Positions 36,801 to 44,500 of a stretch of DNA of 64,000 bases are shown here, piece after piece; the stretch's first letter is position 1, and the number at the start of each line of letters is the position of its first letter. A program made the position numbers and the translations under genes. This DNA comes from Atrichornis clamosus (lineage: Eukaryota > Chordata > Aves > Passeriformes > Menuridae): contig WBMZ01010845.1 of the NCBI GenBank assembly GCA_013400975.1, positions 104,187-168,186 of the forward strand, given 5' to 3'. The notes below the pieces were generated by a model. The model did not search any database and had not been told where the DNA came from. It saw nothing but the letters and a program-made list of their open reading frames with translations.

Positions 36801-38520
36801 TATTGACTGCAAATATCCCAAGATGTGTAATAATTGCGATGAAATATAAAAATTATCTTTACTGAACTGACATCTTACTTAGTCAGGAACTGTTATCTAA
36901 AAAAAATGGGAATGTGAAGCCTTCTTTTGTACATAACACCTGTGAGACAGGACAATATGAAAAAATTTATTGGTAAGTATTTACAAAATTGTTTGGGTTT
37001 ATGTTAGTCGTGTTGAACCTCTGCTTCTGGAGGACTGGAAGTCATTCTCTTTCTTCTGCTACTTCCACCCCCTCCTCCAGGCACAGTCTAGGCAGGAAAG
37101 GCTGAGTCTTCACAATCTAACTCTTCTGGGCTTTAGTACACCTTCAAATGTCCAAGTGCTCTAGTACACCTTCAAGTGTCCTCTCAAGTGTCAGACTATG
37201 TTTATACAGCACAGCACGACACAGAGACATCCAAAGGAATGGCAAACCTTCTAAAGGGCAGTAAGCACCATCCTGGTTGGATTCCAGATTTTCGTTCTTA
37301 CCTATTGTTGTTCACAAGCAGTAAGACTACACTGAAATCTATGAAATACTATTCATCTATGTCAGACACTCCACTGCTTTCTGGGGAACAGATAAACTGA
37401 AGAATTGAGACTTACTGGTAGTGTCAAGTGAAATGTGAATGTCTCATCAGCCTCTGGAAGGTCATCGTCACAGACAGATATATACACTGTTCGGTTTGTT
37501 TCTGTATCGGGTATAAATGCAGCTGCGTATGTGTCAAAAAAGTCTCCTGTGTCTTCTCCATCAATCTGCAATAAATACACAACCAAGTATCACCTCCTTT
37601 CCTCAATATCTTCTATATTAACATTCTGGACTCATATGAACAGACTTCATATAGTTTTTTGCACATAATTCTTCCCACAACTTCCCCCTGCTGTCATAAA
37701 GATAATTTCTGGACAGAAGGTATATAGATAATAACCCCTTGTATTCATGCTGAGTAAAAAAACAAACACAACTATTTATTCAGAACCATTTATGACTTCC
37801 TTTCTTGCAGTTGGGTATCTTTTGCATAAACGCACCATATGAACAGGTTTTTTAATGAAAAAGCTATGCCTGTACAGAAAGCCAGATCTGTACACCTCAT
37901 GATATTCTATATGAATTAAACTTACCTTTTATCTCAGACAACAGAAGAAAATCCCCCTGATTCTACGTGAAATGCTAAGTGAGGTGCTTAGAGATTACAA
38001 AGGCAATCAAAACAGCAAAGGGTCTAGATTAAATTTACAGTTGGGCACTGAGACTGAATGGAGAGAAGCAACTAAACCAGCATAGCTGCCACACCTGAAT
38101 CATCCTTCTTAGGAGCTAAAGGTTTGAATCAACCATTCTGAAAAAGGCTATTCTTACTTTGAGAACAGTGAAATTAGAAGTTCAGAGAAGGGGAAACAAA
38201 GGTATTTTTGTGGCGCTCACTTGTCTCTCATACCAGTCATACTGGTGACTTTACGTGTATCTGAGTCCACACTTCCCAGAAAGATCTTCAGAGAGTTATC
38301 CACAGTTACTGAGAACAAAACTGCAGCAGCTTCTTACCGACACAATCGCTGTGATGTTAGCAGGCTTCCCTGTCCTTTCAATTACAAGACGTATAACAGT
38401 CGTACTTGTTTCATTGACTACAAATTCTGTTTGTCCACTGAACTTCACTTCTGTTTCTCCAGATGTGAAATGAATGAGTAATGCTAAAAGCAAATAAACT
38501 AATAAAGAAGCAGAGGGCAT
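654..38520 (-). CDS. ADGRV1: ADGRV1 (GPR98/VLGR1), 5' portion: 21 coding exons
   Basis: Adhesion G-protein-coupled receptor V1, a giant cell-surface protein that forms ankle links between stereocilia in hair cells and fibres at the photoreceptor periciliary membrane; loss causes Usher syndrome type 2C in people. Seen here: 21 exons whose joined frame stays open for 1,635 codons, starting with a signal peptide and followed by Calx-beta repeats marked by paired acidic loops (DD-x-x-PE) and N-D-D-P-x-G repeat ends, plus one laminin-G-like domain. Intron phases in order after exons 1-20 are 0,0,0,0,0,2,0,0,0,2,0,0,1,0,1,1,2,1,1,0. The residue sequence follows human ADGRV1 closely along its whole length, as recalled. 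The human protein is about 6,300 residues, so roughly the first quarter is here; the gene continues past the left edge. No frameshift or stop was found, so the gene looks functional. Confidence 0.97.
2321..2882 (+). mobile_element. Solo LTR of an avian endogenous retrovirus
   Basis: Begins TGTCATGGTTTAA, a start I recognise from a common LTR group in neoavian birds, and ends near GATGACA, giving TG...CA ends. Internal landmarks in the family's order: an (AAT/GAT)n stretch at 2,453-2,494, a segment with CTGACCAATGCCCAGCC, a TATA-like CAGTTTAAATACTGGGCATG near 2,627-2,645, and the downstream GGAATGTCCCTTTGG region. No internal retroviral genes flank it, so it is a solo LTR left by recombination. 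No clean target duplication is visible (CAGTC left, TCAGG right), which suggests age or a slightly wrong boundary. Confidence 0.85.
2453..2494. repeat. (GAT)n microsatellite inside the LTR
   Basis: Imperfect GAA/GAT triplet run on the plus strand within the solo LTR; this LTR group usually carries an (AAT)n-like stretch here, so it is part of the element rather than a separate feature. Confidence 0.9.
3200..3573 (-). CDS. ADGRV1: ADGRV1 coding exon 20 (end of LamG domain, Calx-beta 10)
   Basis: Codes residues 1,452-1,576. The first 45 residues finish the laminin-G-like domain ([34 protein letters not shown]). The rest is a Calx-beta repeat with an unusual lysine/glutamate-rich loop [11 protein letters not shown] instead of DD-x-x-PE, ending [17 protein letters not shown]. 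Acceptor TCTCAG|GTC; donor GAG|GTAAGA (phase 0). Confidence 0.98.
3574..5616 (-). other. ADGRV1 intron between exons 19 and 20
   Basis: 2.0-kb intron splitting the laminin-G-like domain. AT-rich; contains a short (TAAATG)n run at about 4,938-4,960 and an AT-rich patch around 5,300-5,390. No repeat family recognised. Confidence 0.85.
5617..6360 (-). CDS. ADGRV1: ADGRV1 coding exon 19 (end of Calx-beta 9 and most of the laminin-G-like domain)
   Basis: The longest exon here (744 bases), residues 1,204 to 1,452. It opens with [14 protein letters not shown] and the repeat end NDDPFGVF, continues with a stretch around [17 protein letters not shown], then from about residue 1,314 (HSGTDALYF) enters a LamG/pentraxin-like fold: [43 protein letters not shown]. 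Several N-x-S/T glycosylation sites are present. Acceptor TATAG|GTG; donor GATG|GTGAGC (phase 1). Confidence 0.98.
6361..7422 (-). other. ADGRV1 intron between exons 18 and 19
   Basis: 1.1-kb AT-rich intron with no recognisable element. Confidence 0.85.
7423..7640 (-). CDS. ADGRV1: ADGRV1 coding exon 18 (Calx-beta 9)
   Basis: Codes residues 1,131 to 1,204. Motifs: [34 protein letters not shown] and the acidic loop [19 protein letters not shown]. Acceptor AACAG|GAT; donor TCAG|GTATTG (phase 1). The upstream open frame to 7,681 is intron sequence read through. Confidence 0.97.
7641..9713 (-). other. ADGRV1 intron between exons 17 and 18
   Basis: 2.1-kb AT-rich intron; an A13 run near 8,322-8,334 and TATA-rich patches around 8,700-8,880. 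No element recognised. Confidence 0.85.
9714..9840 (-). CDS. ADGRV1: ADGRV1 coding exon 17
   Basis: Codes residues 1,089 to 1,131 (41 whole codons with split codons at both ends). It contains [19 protein letters not shown] (end of Calx-beta 8) and [11 protein letters not shown] (start of the ninth). Acceptor TTTTAG|GGG; donor TCTT|GTAAGT, so the last codon TT|G is finished by exon 18. Confidence 0.96.
9841..11187 (-). other. ADGRV1 intron between exons 16 and 17
   Basis: 1.3-kb intron. A long minus-strand open frame (about 10,128-10,589) has no splice-compatible place in the gene and no recognisable domain. Confidence 0.85.
11188..11454 (-). CDS. ADGRV1: ADGRV1 coding exon 16 (Calx-beta 8)
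   Basis: Codes residues 1,000 to 1,089 (split codons at both ends, 88 whole codons). A nearly complete Calx-beta repeat: [40 protein letters not shown] and the calcium loop [13 protein letters not shown]. Acceptor TTTCAG|AAC; donor ACAG|GTAAAA (phase 1). Confidence 0.97.
11852..11975 (-). CDS. ADGRV1: ADGRV1 coding exon 15
   Basis: Codes residues 959 to 1,000 (41 codons plus one base). It begins [19 protein letters not shown] and ends at the repeat-end motif NDDPIYFA. Acceptor ATTCAG|GTA; donor GCAG|GTTAGA. Not visible as a long frame; assigned because it fills the gap exactly between exons 14 and 16 in phase. Confidence 0.94.
12682..12845 (-). CDS. ADGRV1: ADGRV1 coding exon 14 (Calx-beta 7)
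   Basis: Codes residues 904-958 (two bases complete a split codon, then 54 codons). Contains [19 protein letters not shown], the sodium-calcium-exchanger-like strand [15 protein letters not shown] and ends PDE. The intron falls inside the acidic loop; VPEEME follows in exon 15. Acceptor TTGTAG|CCA; donor GAG|GTAACC. Confidence 0.96.
13430..13610 (-). CDS. ADGRV1: ADGRV1 coding exon 13
   Basis: Codes residues 844 to 904 (60 codons plus one base). Begins [11 protein letters not shown], then [20 protein letters not shown] (repeat end) and the first strands of Calx-beta 7, ending KGEIIYA plus a split Ala codon. Acceptor TTCTAG|CTG; donor GCTG|GTAATT. Found by frame and similarity, since it contains no long Met-initiated frame. 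Confidence 0.95.
14334..14519 (-). CDS. ADGRV1: ADGRV1 coding exon 12 (Calx-beta 6)
   Basis: Codes residues 782-843 (62 codons, phase 0 at both ends). It has [16 protein letters not shown], the conserved [18 protein letters not shown] and ends DGIPE, so the acidic loop is cut by the intron just before LDE. Acceptor TTATAG|GAA; donor GAG|GTAGAA. Confidence 0.97.
14609..14735 (-). CDS. ADGRV1: ADGRV1 coding exon 11
   Basis: Codes residues 739-781 (completes a split Arg codon, then 42 codons). Contains [18 protein letters not shown], the repeat end [14 protein letters not shown] and SSRGPYNIK. Acceptor CCTAG|GGT; donor AAG|GTAGCT (phase 0). Only an 89-base intron separates it from exon 12. Confidence 0.96.
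15838..15896 (+). repeat. Polypurine (GAAGG/GAAAG)n tract
   Basis: About 60 bases of almost pure A/G on the plus strand, ending in a G-rich GGGGGTGGGGG. On the transcribed (minus) strand it is a long pyrimidine tract. Confidence 0.9.
17561..17757 (+). mobile_element. CR1 retrotransposon 3' end fragment
   Basis: Matches the CR1 3' region as I know it: GGCACTGGACCAGGCTCCTCAG, GTTGGACTCGATGATCC, GTCCCTTCCAACTCAGCATA and a terminal ATTCTGTGATAAAA in place of the usual ATTCTGTGATTCTGTGA repeats. 5'-truncated, as most CR1 copies are. Confidence 0.85.
17850..18110. repeat. Unassigned GC-richer, repeat-like block
   Basis: A roughly 260-base stretch with higher G+C than its surroundings (ACCCATGGCGTGACCTCCTGG, CTGTCTGGCAATCACTGAG) between a CR1 3' end and AT-rich sequence. 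It looks like inserted DNA, perhaps LTR-derived, but I cannot name a family. Confidence 0.35.
18432..18502. repeat. Local duplicate, copy A
   Basis: About 70 bases (landmark AAAAACACACTTTTCTAAAA, then TATCTCAGAAAGGTG) that recur with roughly 90% identity at 19,194-19,270 in the same orientation. Confidence 0.85.
19154..19190 (+). mobile_element. Short CR1-like fragment
   Basis: GTGTTCAGTTTTGTGCCCCT followed by CAGTTCAGGAA resembles the CR1 stretch that lies a few hundred bases before the 3' end. Very short, in the opposite orientation to the CR1 block that follows. Confidence 0.55.
19194..19270. repeat. Local duplicate, copy B
   Basis: Direct repeat of 18,432-18,502, with a small extra ACTC insertion; its right end touches the truncated end of the minus-strand CR1 segment. 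Confidence 0.85.
19268..20240 (-). mobile_element. CR1 LINE fragment with broken reverse-transcriptase frame
   Basis: On the minus strand the fragments [55 protein letters not shown] and [19 protein letters not shown] are characteristic of the CR1 ORF2 reverse transcriptase, including the FADD catalytic box. The frame is broken by at least two shifts (between the SQQGFRK segment and IDFSKAF, and near 19,505) and the element lacks both its 5' part and its 3' end. The remnant cannot move. Confidence 0.93.
23104..23327 (-). CDS. ADGRV1: ADGRV1 coding exon 10 (Calx-beta 5)
   Basis: Codes residues 665 to 739 (74 codons plus two bases). It contains [34 protein letters not shown] and the calcium loop [11 protein letters not shown]. 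It ends AG, completed to Arg by exon 11. Acceptor TTGCAG|GTC; donor ACAG|GTATTG. An 8.4-kb intron, the largest between coding exons here, follows it in transcription order. Confidence 0.96.
23328..24332 (-). other. ADGRV1 intron between exons 9 and 10
   Basis: 1.0-kb AT-rich intron; no element recognised. Confidence 0.85.
24333..24509 (-). CDS. ADGRV1: ADGRV1 coding exon 9
   Basis: Codes residues 606-664 (59 codons, phase 0 at both ends). Motifs: [19 protein letters not shown] and ANGEIGF. It ends the divergent repeat and starts the next ([15 protein letters not shown]). Acceptor CTACAG|CTG; donor GTG|GTAAGT. Confidence 0.96.
24510..27812 (-). other. ADGRV1 intron between exons 8 and 9
   Basis: 3.3-kb AT-rich intron. 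An A17 run at 27,281-27,297 and a T/G-rich patch at about 26,640-26,702 are the only simple-sequence features I note. Confidence 0.85.
27813..28142 (-). CDS. ADGRV1: ADGRV1 coding exon 8
   Basis: Codes residues 496-605 (110 codons, phase 0 at both ends). It starts with the Calx-beta 4 end strand [13 protein letters not shown] and continues into a divergent repeat ([39 protein letters not shown]) that lacks the usual DD-x-x-PE loop, as does the human protein at this point. Acceptor TTGCAG|CTT; donor CAG|GTATCT. Confidence 0.96.
28143..28949 (-). other. ADGRV1 intron between exons 7 and 8
   Basis: 0.8-kb intron, no recognisable element. Confidence 0.85.
28950..29220 (-). CDS. ADGRV1: ADGRV1 coding exon 7 (Calx-beta 4)
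   Basis: Codes residues 405-495 (one base finishing a split Arg codon, then 90 codons). It holds [14 protein letters not shown] and the calcium loop [13 protein letters not shown] and ends [10 protein letters not shown]. Acceptor CCATAG|GTT; donor GAG|GTAAGT (phase 0). Confidence 0.97.
29221..30441 (-). other. ADGRV1 intron between exons 6 and 7
   Basis: 1.2-kb intron, AT-rich, no recognisable element. Confidence 0.85.
30442..31007 (-). CDS. ADGRV1: ADGRV1 coding exon 6 (end of Calx-beta 2, all of Calx-beta 3)
   Basis: Codes residues 217 to 405 (566 bases; the last codon is split after two bases). It begins IPENDEIF, contains the repeat end KKNDSPVRF, then a complete Calx-beta repeat with [11 protein letters not shown] and the next repeat end PNDKPYGVL. 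The last codon AG|G is completed by exon 7. Acceptor TTCCAG|ATA; donor CAAG|GTACTA. The second longest exon in the window and easily recognised. Confidence 0.97.
31008..33577 (-). other. ADGRV1 intron between exons 5 and 6
   Basis: 2.6-kb intron containing a CR1 3' end at about 31,752-31,865; otherwise unremarkable. Confidence 0.85.
31752..31865 (+). mobile_element. CR1 retrotransposon 3' end fragment
   Basis: GGCACTTGGTGTGATTCCTGG, ACTTGATTATCCTAATGGGT and TTCCTTCCAATTCAGCATAT, ending GATTCTATGGTTCTAT, match the CR1 3' terminus with its short ATTCTATG-type repeats. Same subfamily character as the 17.56-kb copy; strongly 5'-truncated. Confidence 0.85.
33578..33691 (-). CDS. ADGRV1: ADGRV1 coding exon 5 (Calx-beta 2, second half)
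   Basis: Codes residues 179-216 (38 codons, phase 0 at both ends). It includes [17 protein letters not shown] and a final LTVLDDQ; the Asp-Asp pair is half of the calcium loop that is completed by IPENDE in the next exon. Acceptor TTGCAG|ATA; donor CAG|GTAAAA. Confidence 0.95.
33692..35015 (-). other. ADGRV1 intron between exons 4 and 5
   Basis: 1.3-kb AT-rich intron; no element recognised. Confidence 0.85.
35016..35120 (-). CDS. ADGRV1: ADGRV1 coding exon 4 (Calx-beta 2, first half)
   Basis: Codes residues 144-178 (35 codons, phase 0 at both ends). The translation includes NEPRGRN and [19 protein letters not shown], the beginning of the second Calx-beta repeat with the typical R-x-x-G-x-x-G turn. 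Acceptor CATTAG|TCT; donor GAG|GTGAGT. Confidence 0.95.
35121..36210 (-). other. ADGRV1 intron between exons 3 and 4
   Basis: 1.1-kb AT-rich intron; no element recognised. Confidence 0.85.
36211..36306 (-). CDS. ADGRV1: ADGRV1 coding exon 3
   Basis: Codes residues 112-143 (32 codons, phase 0 at both ends). It carries the last strand of Calx-beta 1 and the linker [18 protein letters not shown], where NDNAFG is the repeat-end motif. Too short to stand out as an open frame on its own; found by looking for the missing segment between exons 2 and 4. Acceptor TTTTAG|AAA; donor ATG|GTATGG. Confidence 0.95.
36307..37415 (-). other. ADGRV1 intron between exons 2 and 3
   Basis: 1.1-kb intron. A small tandem duplication lies at 37,133-37,180; the stretch 37,020-37,180 is C/T-rich compared with its surroundings. 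Confidence 0.85.
37133..37180. repeat. Short tandem duplication
   Basis: TAGTACACCTTCAAATGTCC is followed 28 bases later by TAGTACACCTTCAAGTGTCC, with a third partial TCAAGTGTC just after. Confidence 0.85.
37416..37565 (-). CDS. ADGRV1: ADGRV1 coding exon 2 (Calx-beta 1)
   Basis: Codes residues 62-111 (50 codons, phase 0 at both ends). It contains [13 protein letters not shown] and the calcium-loop motif [12 protein letters not shown], which with exon 1 completes most of the first Calx-beta repeat. Acceptor TTGCAG|ATT; donor CCA|GTAAGT. The length equals that expected from the human protein alignment in memory. Confidence 0.97.
37566..38337 (-). other. ADGRV1 intron between exons 1 and 2
   Basis: 0.8-kb intron following the signal peptide exon; no element recognised. 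Confidence 0.85.
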
Positions 38521-38522
38521 CC
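38338..38522 (-). CDS. ADGRV1: ADGRV1 first coding exon (signal peptide)
   Basis: Codes residues 1-61. The ATG is at 38,518-38,520 and begins Met-Pro-Ser, as in the mammalian protein. A hydrophobic leucine-rich core at residues 5-17 and a likely cleavage after the Thr-Ser-Gly near residue 21 make a signal peptide. The rest opens the first Calx-beta repeat ([17 protein letters not shown]). The donor is TCG|GTAAGA (phase 0). The exon does not begin at a promoter: two bases before the ATG is an AG preceded by a run of 11 T on the minus strand, so it is an internal exon with only two 5'-UTR bases. Confidence 0.96.
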
Positions 38523-38540
38523 CTATAGAAAAAAAAAAAT
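38523..38540 (-). promoter_or_regulatory. ADGRV1: Splice acceptor upstream of the start codon
   Basis: Minus strand: a run of 11 T, then CTATAG, then GG-ATG. This is a textbook polypyrimidine tract and AG acceptor two bases before the conserved initiator Met, so transcripts must include at least one noncoding exon further right. Confidence 0.85.
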
Positions 38541-41500
38541 AATTGTAAATCTAAAATACACAAAACATTCATGGTTGACCTTACCAATCCAGTTGACCCC
38601 TCTCAACTCTTCAACTACTGTGATAATCTTATGAGTTTCAGAAATGAGATTAAAATATGAATAGGTCTCCACTACAACCAAGTCATGTAATGTAATTATC
38701 ATGTATATCTAATTCTATTTTCATAATTTTCATCTACTGATTTTCAAGACAGTATTTATCAACATCTTCAAGTGCAGGAATAAAGAACTTCTTTTAAGAA
38801 AAAAAACATTACCACAACTGCTTTCATTTTTAATCAACAAATAATTATCTTCAAGGTTGACAGTTCTATTTTTACTTTCTTTGCTGTCTAGATTGTCTTT
38901 AAAAACACATAAAAAATGACAGGAAGGGTGAAGGGTTGGATATCTGCAGTCATCTCATAGACTATCTTCTATGCATCATTAAATGCACCATTAAATGTTC
39001 TTACATATTTGCATATTTTCTTGAGTCTTTTCACACTTGTCTTATCCCATGATCCTTTCACGTTTTTCTGTCACAGAGAATCATTGTGATACACTTTAAT
39101 GCCACTGCAACCTTTGTACAGCCAGACTTTTATTTGTTTCTGCACAATGTCTAGTATTCTCTTCTGCTGGGATATGCCAACTTAGAAAACTAAGGTGGAT
39201 CATTTATCTTGTATCAGAATCCAGTTATGTGATGTAAAATACAATTTTAAGTCCCAGTGAAGTTATCAGGTGTTGATACTGAAAGACGCACTTTTAAGAG
39301 GGTCTGGCACAACAAATTTCAAACAGCTGCATTGTTCTGCAGAGGCTCACATTGTACAGTGCTGAACAGAACTGAGAATGTGGATGCTGCATGGAGCAGA
39401 TTTCTGTCATAAGGATCTGAGCAGCTTTGGAAAAAACTAAGAGAAAAAAGTCATGCTCTAAACACCAAAATCCATTACAGCACGGAACTTTAATTGAATT
39501 AGTTCCTTCACCAAGCTTCTTTTAATCTGTAATTACTATTTTATATTTTTTTTAATTTCTGTACAAAAGATATAAACAATATTTGTTTAGTTAACTATAT
39601 TAATAAAATGTCACTTTGCTTAAAATCACCCTTCCAAGTATTATGATTACCAGACAAATCTGGTCAATGACAGTTGTATAAACTGTGCAGACCATATTCC
39701 ATTAATATTTGCACATCAGTAACATTTAAGATCAGACATGTTTGCAAAGCACTTGCTTTCATTATTTATGACTGACATTTACGAATATTTAGTAATAAAT
39801 CATCACTGAAACAGCAAACACCACCAGTACATTGAAACTTATTTTTGCAAAATATGTGTCAAATTTGAATCAGAATTGAGGTCCAGCACATAGTCTGAGT
39901 GTTTTATGTTTGCAGTCAGGTAGCTTTAATCCTGGACTGAACAAAGAATAAGACAGCCTTCAGACCACTAAAACTAACACAGCTTCAGAAAGACTTCTAG
40001 TCTTTGATTCATTTTACAATAAATTCTGTCTGGGCAAGAATAAATTTTATGTTGTGAGAACTTGAGATAAACTGCTTTCAGGCAAACTAAAGAACAAAAT
40101 GATCCACAGACATGTCAAGTTAACTATGTATAAATTGGAAGTACCCTCAAGAAAACTGTGAATGTCTTTCAGAGTTCCTACAAGCAAAGACTGGTGTGTT
40201 GACAAAGTCAGCTGATTTTAATCACTTGTAACAATAAATTCACCCAGATCTGCTGAATATCACAGTGGGAACAGACGAGCTAAAAAAGTGCAAAAAATCA
40301 GGATTGCCTATTTTCTCTATGAAAACAGCTATTCATTTCACCACCTACTTGAAGAGTGTCTTATAATTTCTGAAACAAAAAGTCACACAACAAAATAATT
40401 TTGCTGCATAGCTTCATACTACTATAAACTTTTAATACTATGAACACAGTCCTTCAATATATCCGTGGATCTTATTGAGAATTTAGTGCATAACAGACTA
40501 GCTGAAACAATGCTTGATTCCCACATATCTATCCATTCAGTCATTCTAGTGCAGAAAAAGTTTACAGGGGGAAGAAAAGATTAAAATATATATACTTAAA
40601 TGCCCAGGATTTAAAATTATCAACATTTCCAAATGTATTAATTTGCAAGGTATTTTTTTCTGGTTTTATATAGAACTGCTTTGGAAAAAAAACAACCAAA
40701 AACCCTTCAAGCTGGAAGGAGAACAGTTATCCAACCTTTGTAAACTCTCAGACAATTACACTGTCTGCAAATGCAGGCATTATCCATACTAAACTGAGGA
40801 ATTTGTTGACCTTTTAGCTTCAGCTGTTACCTTGTCATAGACTTCGCAAATACCTTCCCACGGTACAAGCTTCTAGTAAATAATACTGAAAACATGATCC
40901 TTGAGGGCAAGATTAAGAAGTTTAGAATTACTTGAATTCTATTACTTCTACTAGAGAGCATTCTAAAACTATAGGATTACTCCTGAGGAACAAGAGAAGT
41001 TTCACAATCATACCATCAATTATTTAGCTGGTGTGTATTCTTCCTTGTTACGTTATTTGTACTAAGATTTACTCTGCACAGTCTGCCAGGAGTAGTTTTT
41101 ACTCTGTTTATAAACTCAACTTTGAAAATCATGACTATTTTTTTTTTAATTTATGTAATATAATAAATATACTTCAGGGCTTAGAGAATGCAGAACAAAT
41201 TTATTCAAATAGCTGAAACAATATTATAGGTCCCAGTGTTTTACTTTATTAAATGTGAACTCACTTTGTATTCCTACACAAATTTATATGGGAATACAAT
41301 TTGTTCTTTATTAACTGTATTGCATAAAGTTCAGCAGAAGCCTTTGCAAGATCAGGGATTATAACTTCTTATAACTTCCCAACTCCCTCATTAAACCACT
41401 GGTGACTTTAATTTGTAATTTTTTTTTAAATTAAGCTGAAACTCTAGTCCTTGTTCACTGCTAAATTTTGGTAAATGATGCATTTGGTGATCAAGCACCG

Positions 41501-44500
41501 CCCTTTGTTTCCGCTAAATATAATTGAGTTGAGTTCACTCCATCCAGGATATTGAGATATTCTAGTTAAAATAGGTTAATAAGCCAAAGTCATTGAAATG
41601 TTTGTATAACAACAACAAACAACAGAGCATCATACATCTTCAGAGCATGTACAAATCAACGGATTAACTATTCTGCTACCATGTTCTGACTTGAGCCATT
41701 TCAAGTAATCATCTGTAGTACCAGTGGTATTTTAAAACAATGCTCCATTCTGAGGTCTAGGTGATGTTTCTAAGTGGTTTATAATAAAAGTTTCTGTCAC
41801 CAAAACTGAAAGAAAGTACCTCTCAAATAATGATCTAGACATTTTAATGGTATTAAAGAATTTTAAAAGTGAAAAAATGCCATTCTTCAACCACATAATT
41901 TTTAAAAAGTAAAGAAATCTAACTCAGAATTCTGAGTCATGATCTGTAACTAGCATTTTCTTTTAGTATGCATCTTATGGCACTTTTTGAAGCACATTTG
42001 TGTTTTTTGCACTACAATACAGAATACTAGCGTAGAATCTAACAAAGCATATACTGATTCCACACAGTAATCTCCACAGTAATGTCACAATTCATATAAC
42101 GACTATGATTTCAATCTGTTGTCCAGTTGGAGCCAAGGTAGGCTTATGAAACTGGTGTTGCTTGTAACCGGTTAATCACTAGAATTAGCCTGCCTTTCCC
42201 AGTCAGTTTCTGGAAAAAAAATTCAGATGAAGATTTTAAAGTTTAGAAAGAATGAGTGGTCTTTTCTGCAGATTTTTACACTGGCTTGTGTGCTTAATAA
42301 ATCAAAACACTTAAGAAGGAAAAGATCTTCTGACTGTTTTCATTGAAGTGTGAGGGCTAATAGACTAATGAAACATAGAGATCAAGAAGGGAACTGAAAG
42401 GGCTGCTCCAGAATAAAAATCTGAAATGAAATGAAAGCATAAAACGCAGATAGGAAATGGAGAATGGCAAAAGAAAGAGCGTTCACTAACAAAGAAGCAG
42501 ACAGAACAAAGGATTAAGTATCCTCTACCTCAGACTTGTCAGTGCTGTTTGCAGGAGAAGCAACACCCAAGCAGCACCTCTCCCACCCAGCAGCTACAAC
42601 TTGATTACCAGTGCCCATCATCACAACTCGCTGCATATTTCTAAAGCCACGGACACAGAGGAGCAAGAGTAACAAGAGTAACAAGGAGCAAGTGCACTTT
42701 TCACTGCCTGTCCTTGTCTACTCCCCTCGATTACAAATACCCAGCCAAGTAGAACATTAAAAAACTGGCATGCCTCGTTTGCATTGAGTACAGCATTGCA
42801 GCTATCAATGGTTGCCAGAGAGAAGTCTATTCACAGCAGAGATGTCAGCACCCAGCAGCATCTTTGGCTGAATACAATGGGAGACAGATACATGTGCTCT
42901 TTCATATGTAAAGAGGAGATTCTCTGTAGTACACAGGAACAGCATAGAGCAAGGAGTTTCACAAGGTCATTGCCATTGCAGCACCTGTTGTAGAAAAATA
43001 TTAAAACCCTGCATATTTTCAGCACTTTTATTTTAAGCATTCTCAGAACCACCTGACGTTTACAAAAGTTTTGGAGAATGACCTAGAAAGCAGCAGAGAT
43101 TCTGTAAACTTTGATTTACTAAAATTCTCCTTTCCATGCTATCACGGTTCCAAATTAAAAGATAAATATTTTATTTCAGACTTTGTTTTTCCTTTTATCA
43201 AAGTTCCCAGAGTTCACACATATGCAAAGGAGGGAGGTAACAACAGCTGGGTTTGCAAAACCCAGCATATAGGTAGTGGGCATTACCCAAGACTGCTCTG
43301 CTGGTTGTTATTCCTTCTTTGGTGTGGCCTTTTTGTTTAGATGTGGAACAAGTAAGTCTCTCAGTCTAATACGACTGGAAAAGACAGTGTACCAAAGGTA
43401 CTACTTCAAAATAACATCCACCTATATCCCTTGTTTGCTTTCAACCTGCTTCCAGGTGAATAAAGAATGAGAGTTATACTGACTTTGTGTGCTATGCTAA
43501 ATACTCGCAGAGTCTGTCTCACCAATTTCCATGGGTGTTATCCAGTGTCACTGGATGTGTTTGCTTCCCATTCTTCTACAAGTTTTCCCCTCTTTCTCTT
43601 TACTACAAAGACATGCCAGATACCTGCCATCATTCCCCTTCTTATTACTAGCAGTGGAAAGTGCTAGCCAAAGCACAAATGCAGACTACTAGCTGCTGAA
43701 AATCTCTTGATCAGCTTTCACTGTCCTGAAGTTTTTGGTCTCAGTTGCCAACTTCCCTAATCACTACTGCTGCCTTGACAGAGCAGTAGTCCAGCACAAC
43801 AACAGCTGCTGTAAAGATTTATCTGCATTTGAGATTATTACATCAGCCCTGACCACTTCCTTTCTAACAGCTACAATAATTTTTTTTTTTAATCTTGTTA
43901 TCTGTTACCATATGTATTACTGGGAATGGCGAATTTAATGTAACCTGAACATCTTCACAAGATAATTCTTGCTCATTCAAGTGGCCTCTCCTGGAAGAGG
44001 TATGCATCCTTCAAAACAGACATTTTAGGAAGAAAATATGCTTAATCTACCTGCCACTGTATTTATCTTTACTTGTCAGAAAGGTACATCTATCATCACA
44101 GCCAGGAACCAACACCAAAGCAGTAAATCTGCAAGCTGAGGCCAAGATAGAAGCCTAATGAGAAATCCAAATCATCTCATCCTGTTACTAGAGGTCACTC
44201 AGAGGTAAAAAATGTAAGAAGTCCAGAGTACCCCTTACAAGTTTTCTGGCAATTTCTTTCCACTTCGTCAGAAGAATTTGAGGGGATCTAAACGATATTC
44301 TTAATTTTTTAAATTCTAAAACATGTAATCATCACTGGAGAATCAAATTTTATCTCTTACACCAGGTAAGACTAGAGATTTTCAGATGTAACCACCTGCT
44401 CTAATTCTGAGCAGGGAATAAAGGGCAAAACTCTCAAGCAGCGTTGAATCCAGTACTTCTGTTTACTAGCAGCAAGCAGAGAAAACAAGTTTTCTAGAAA

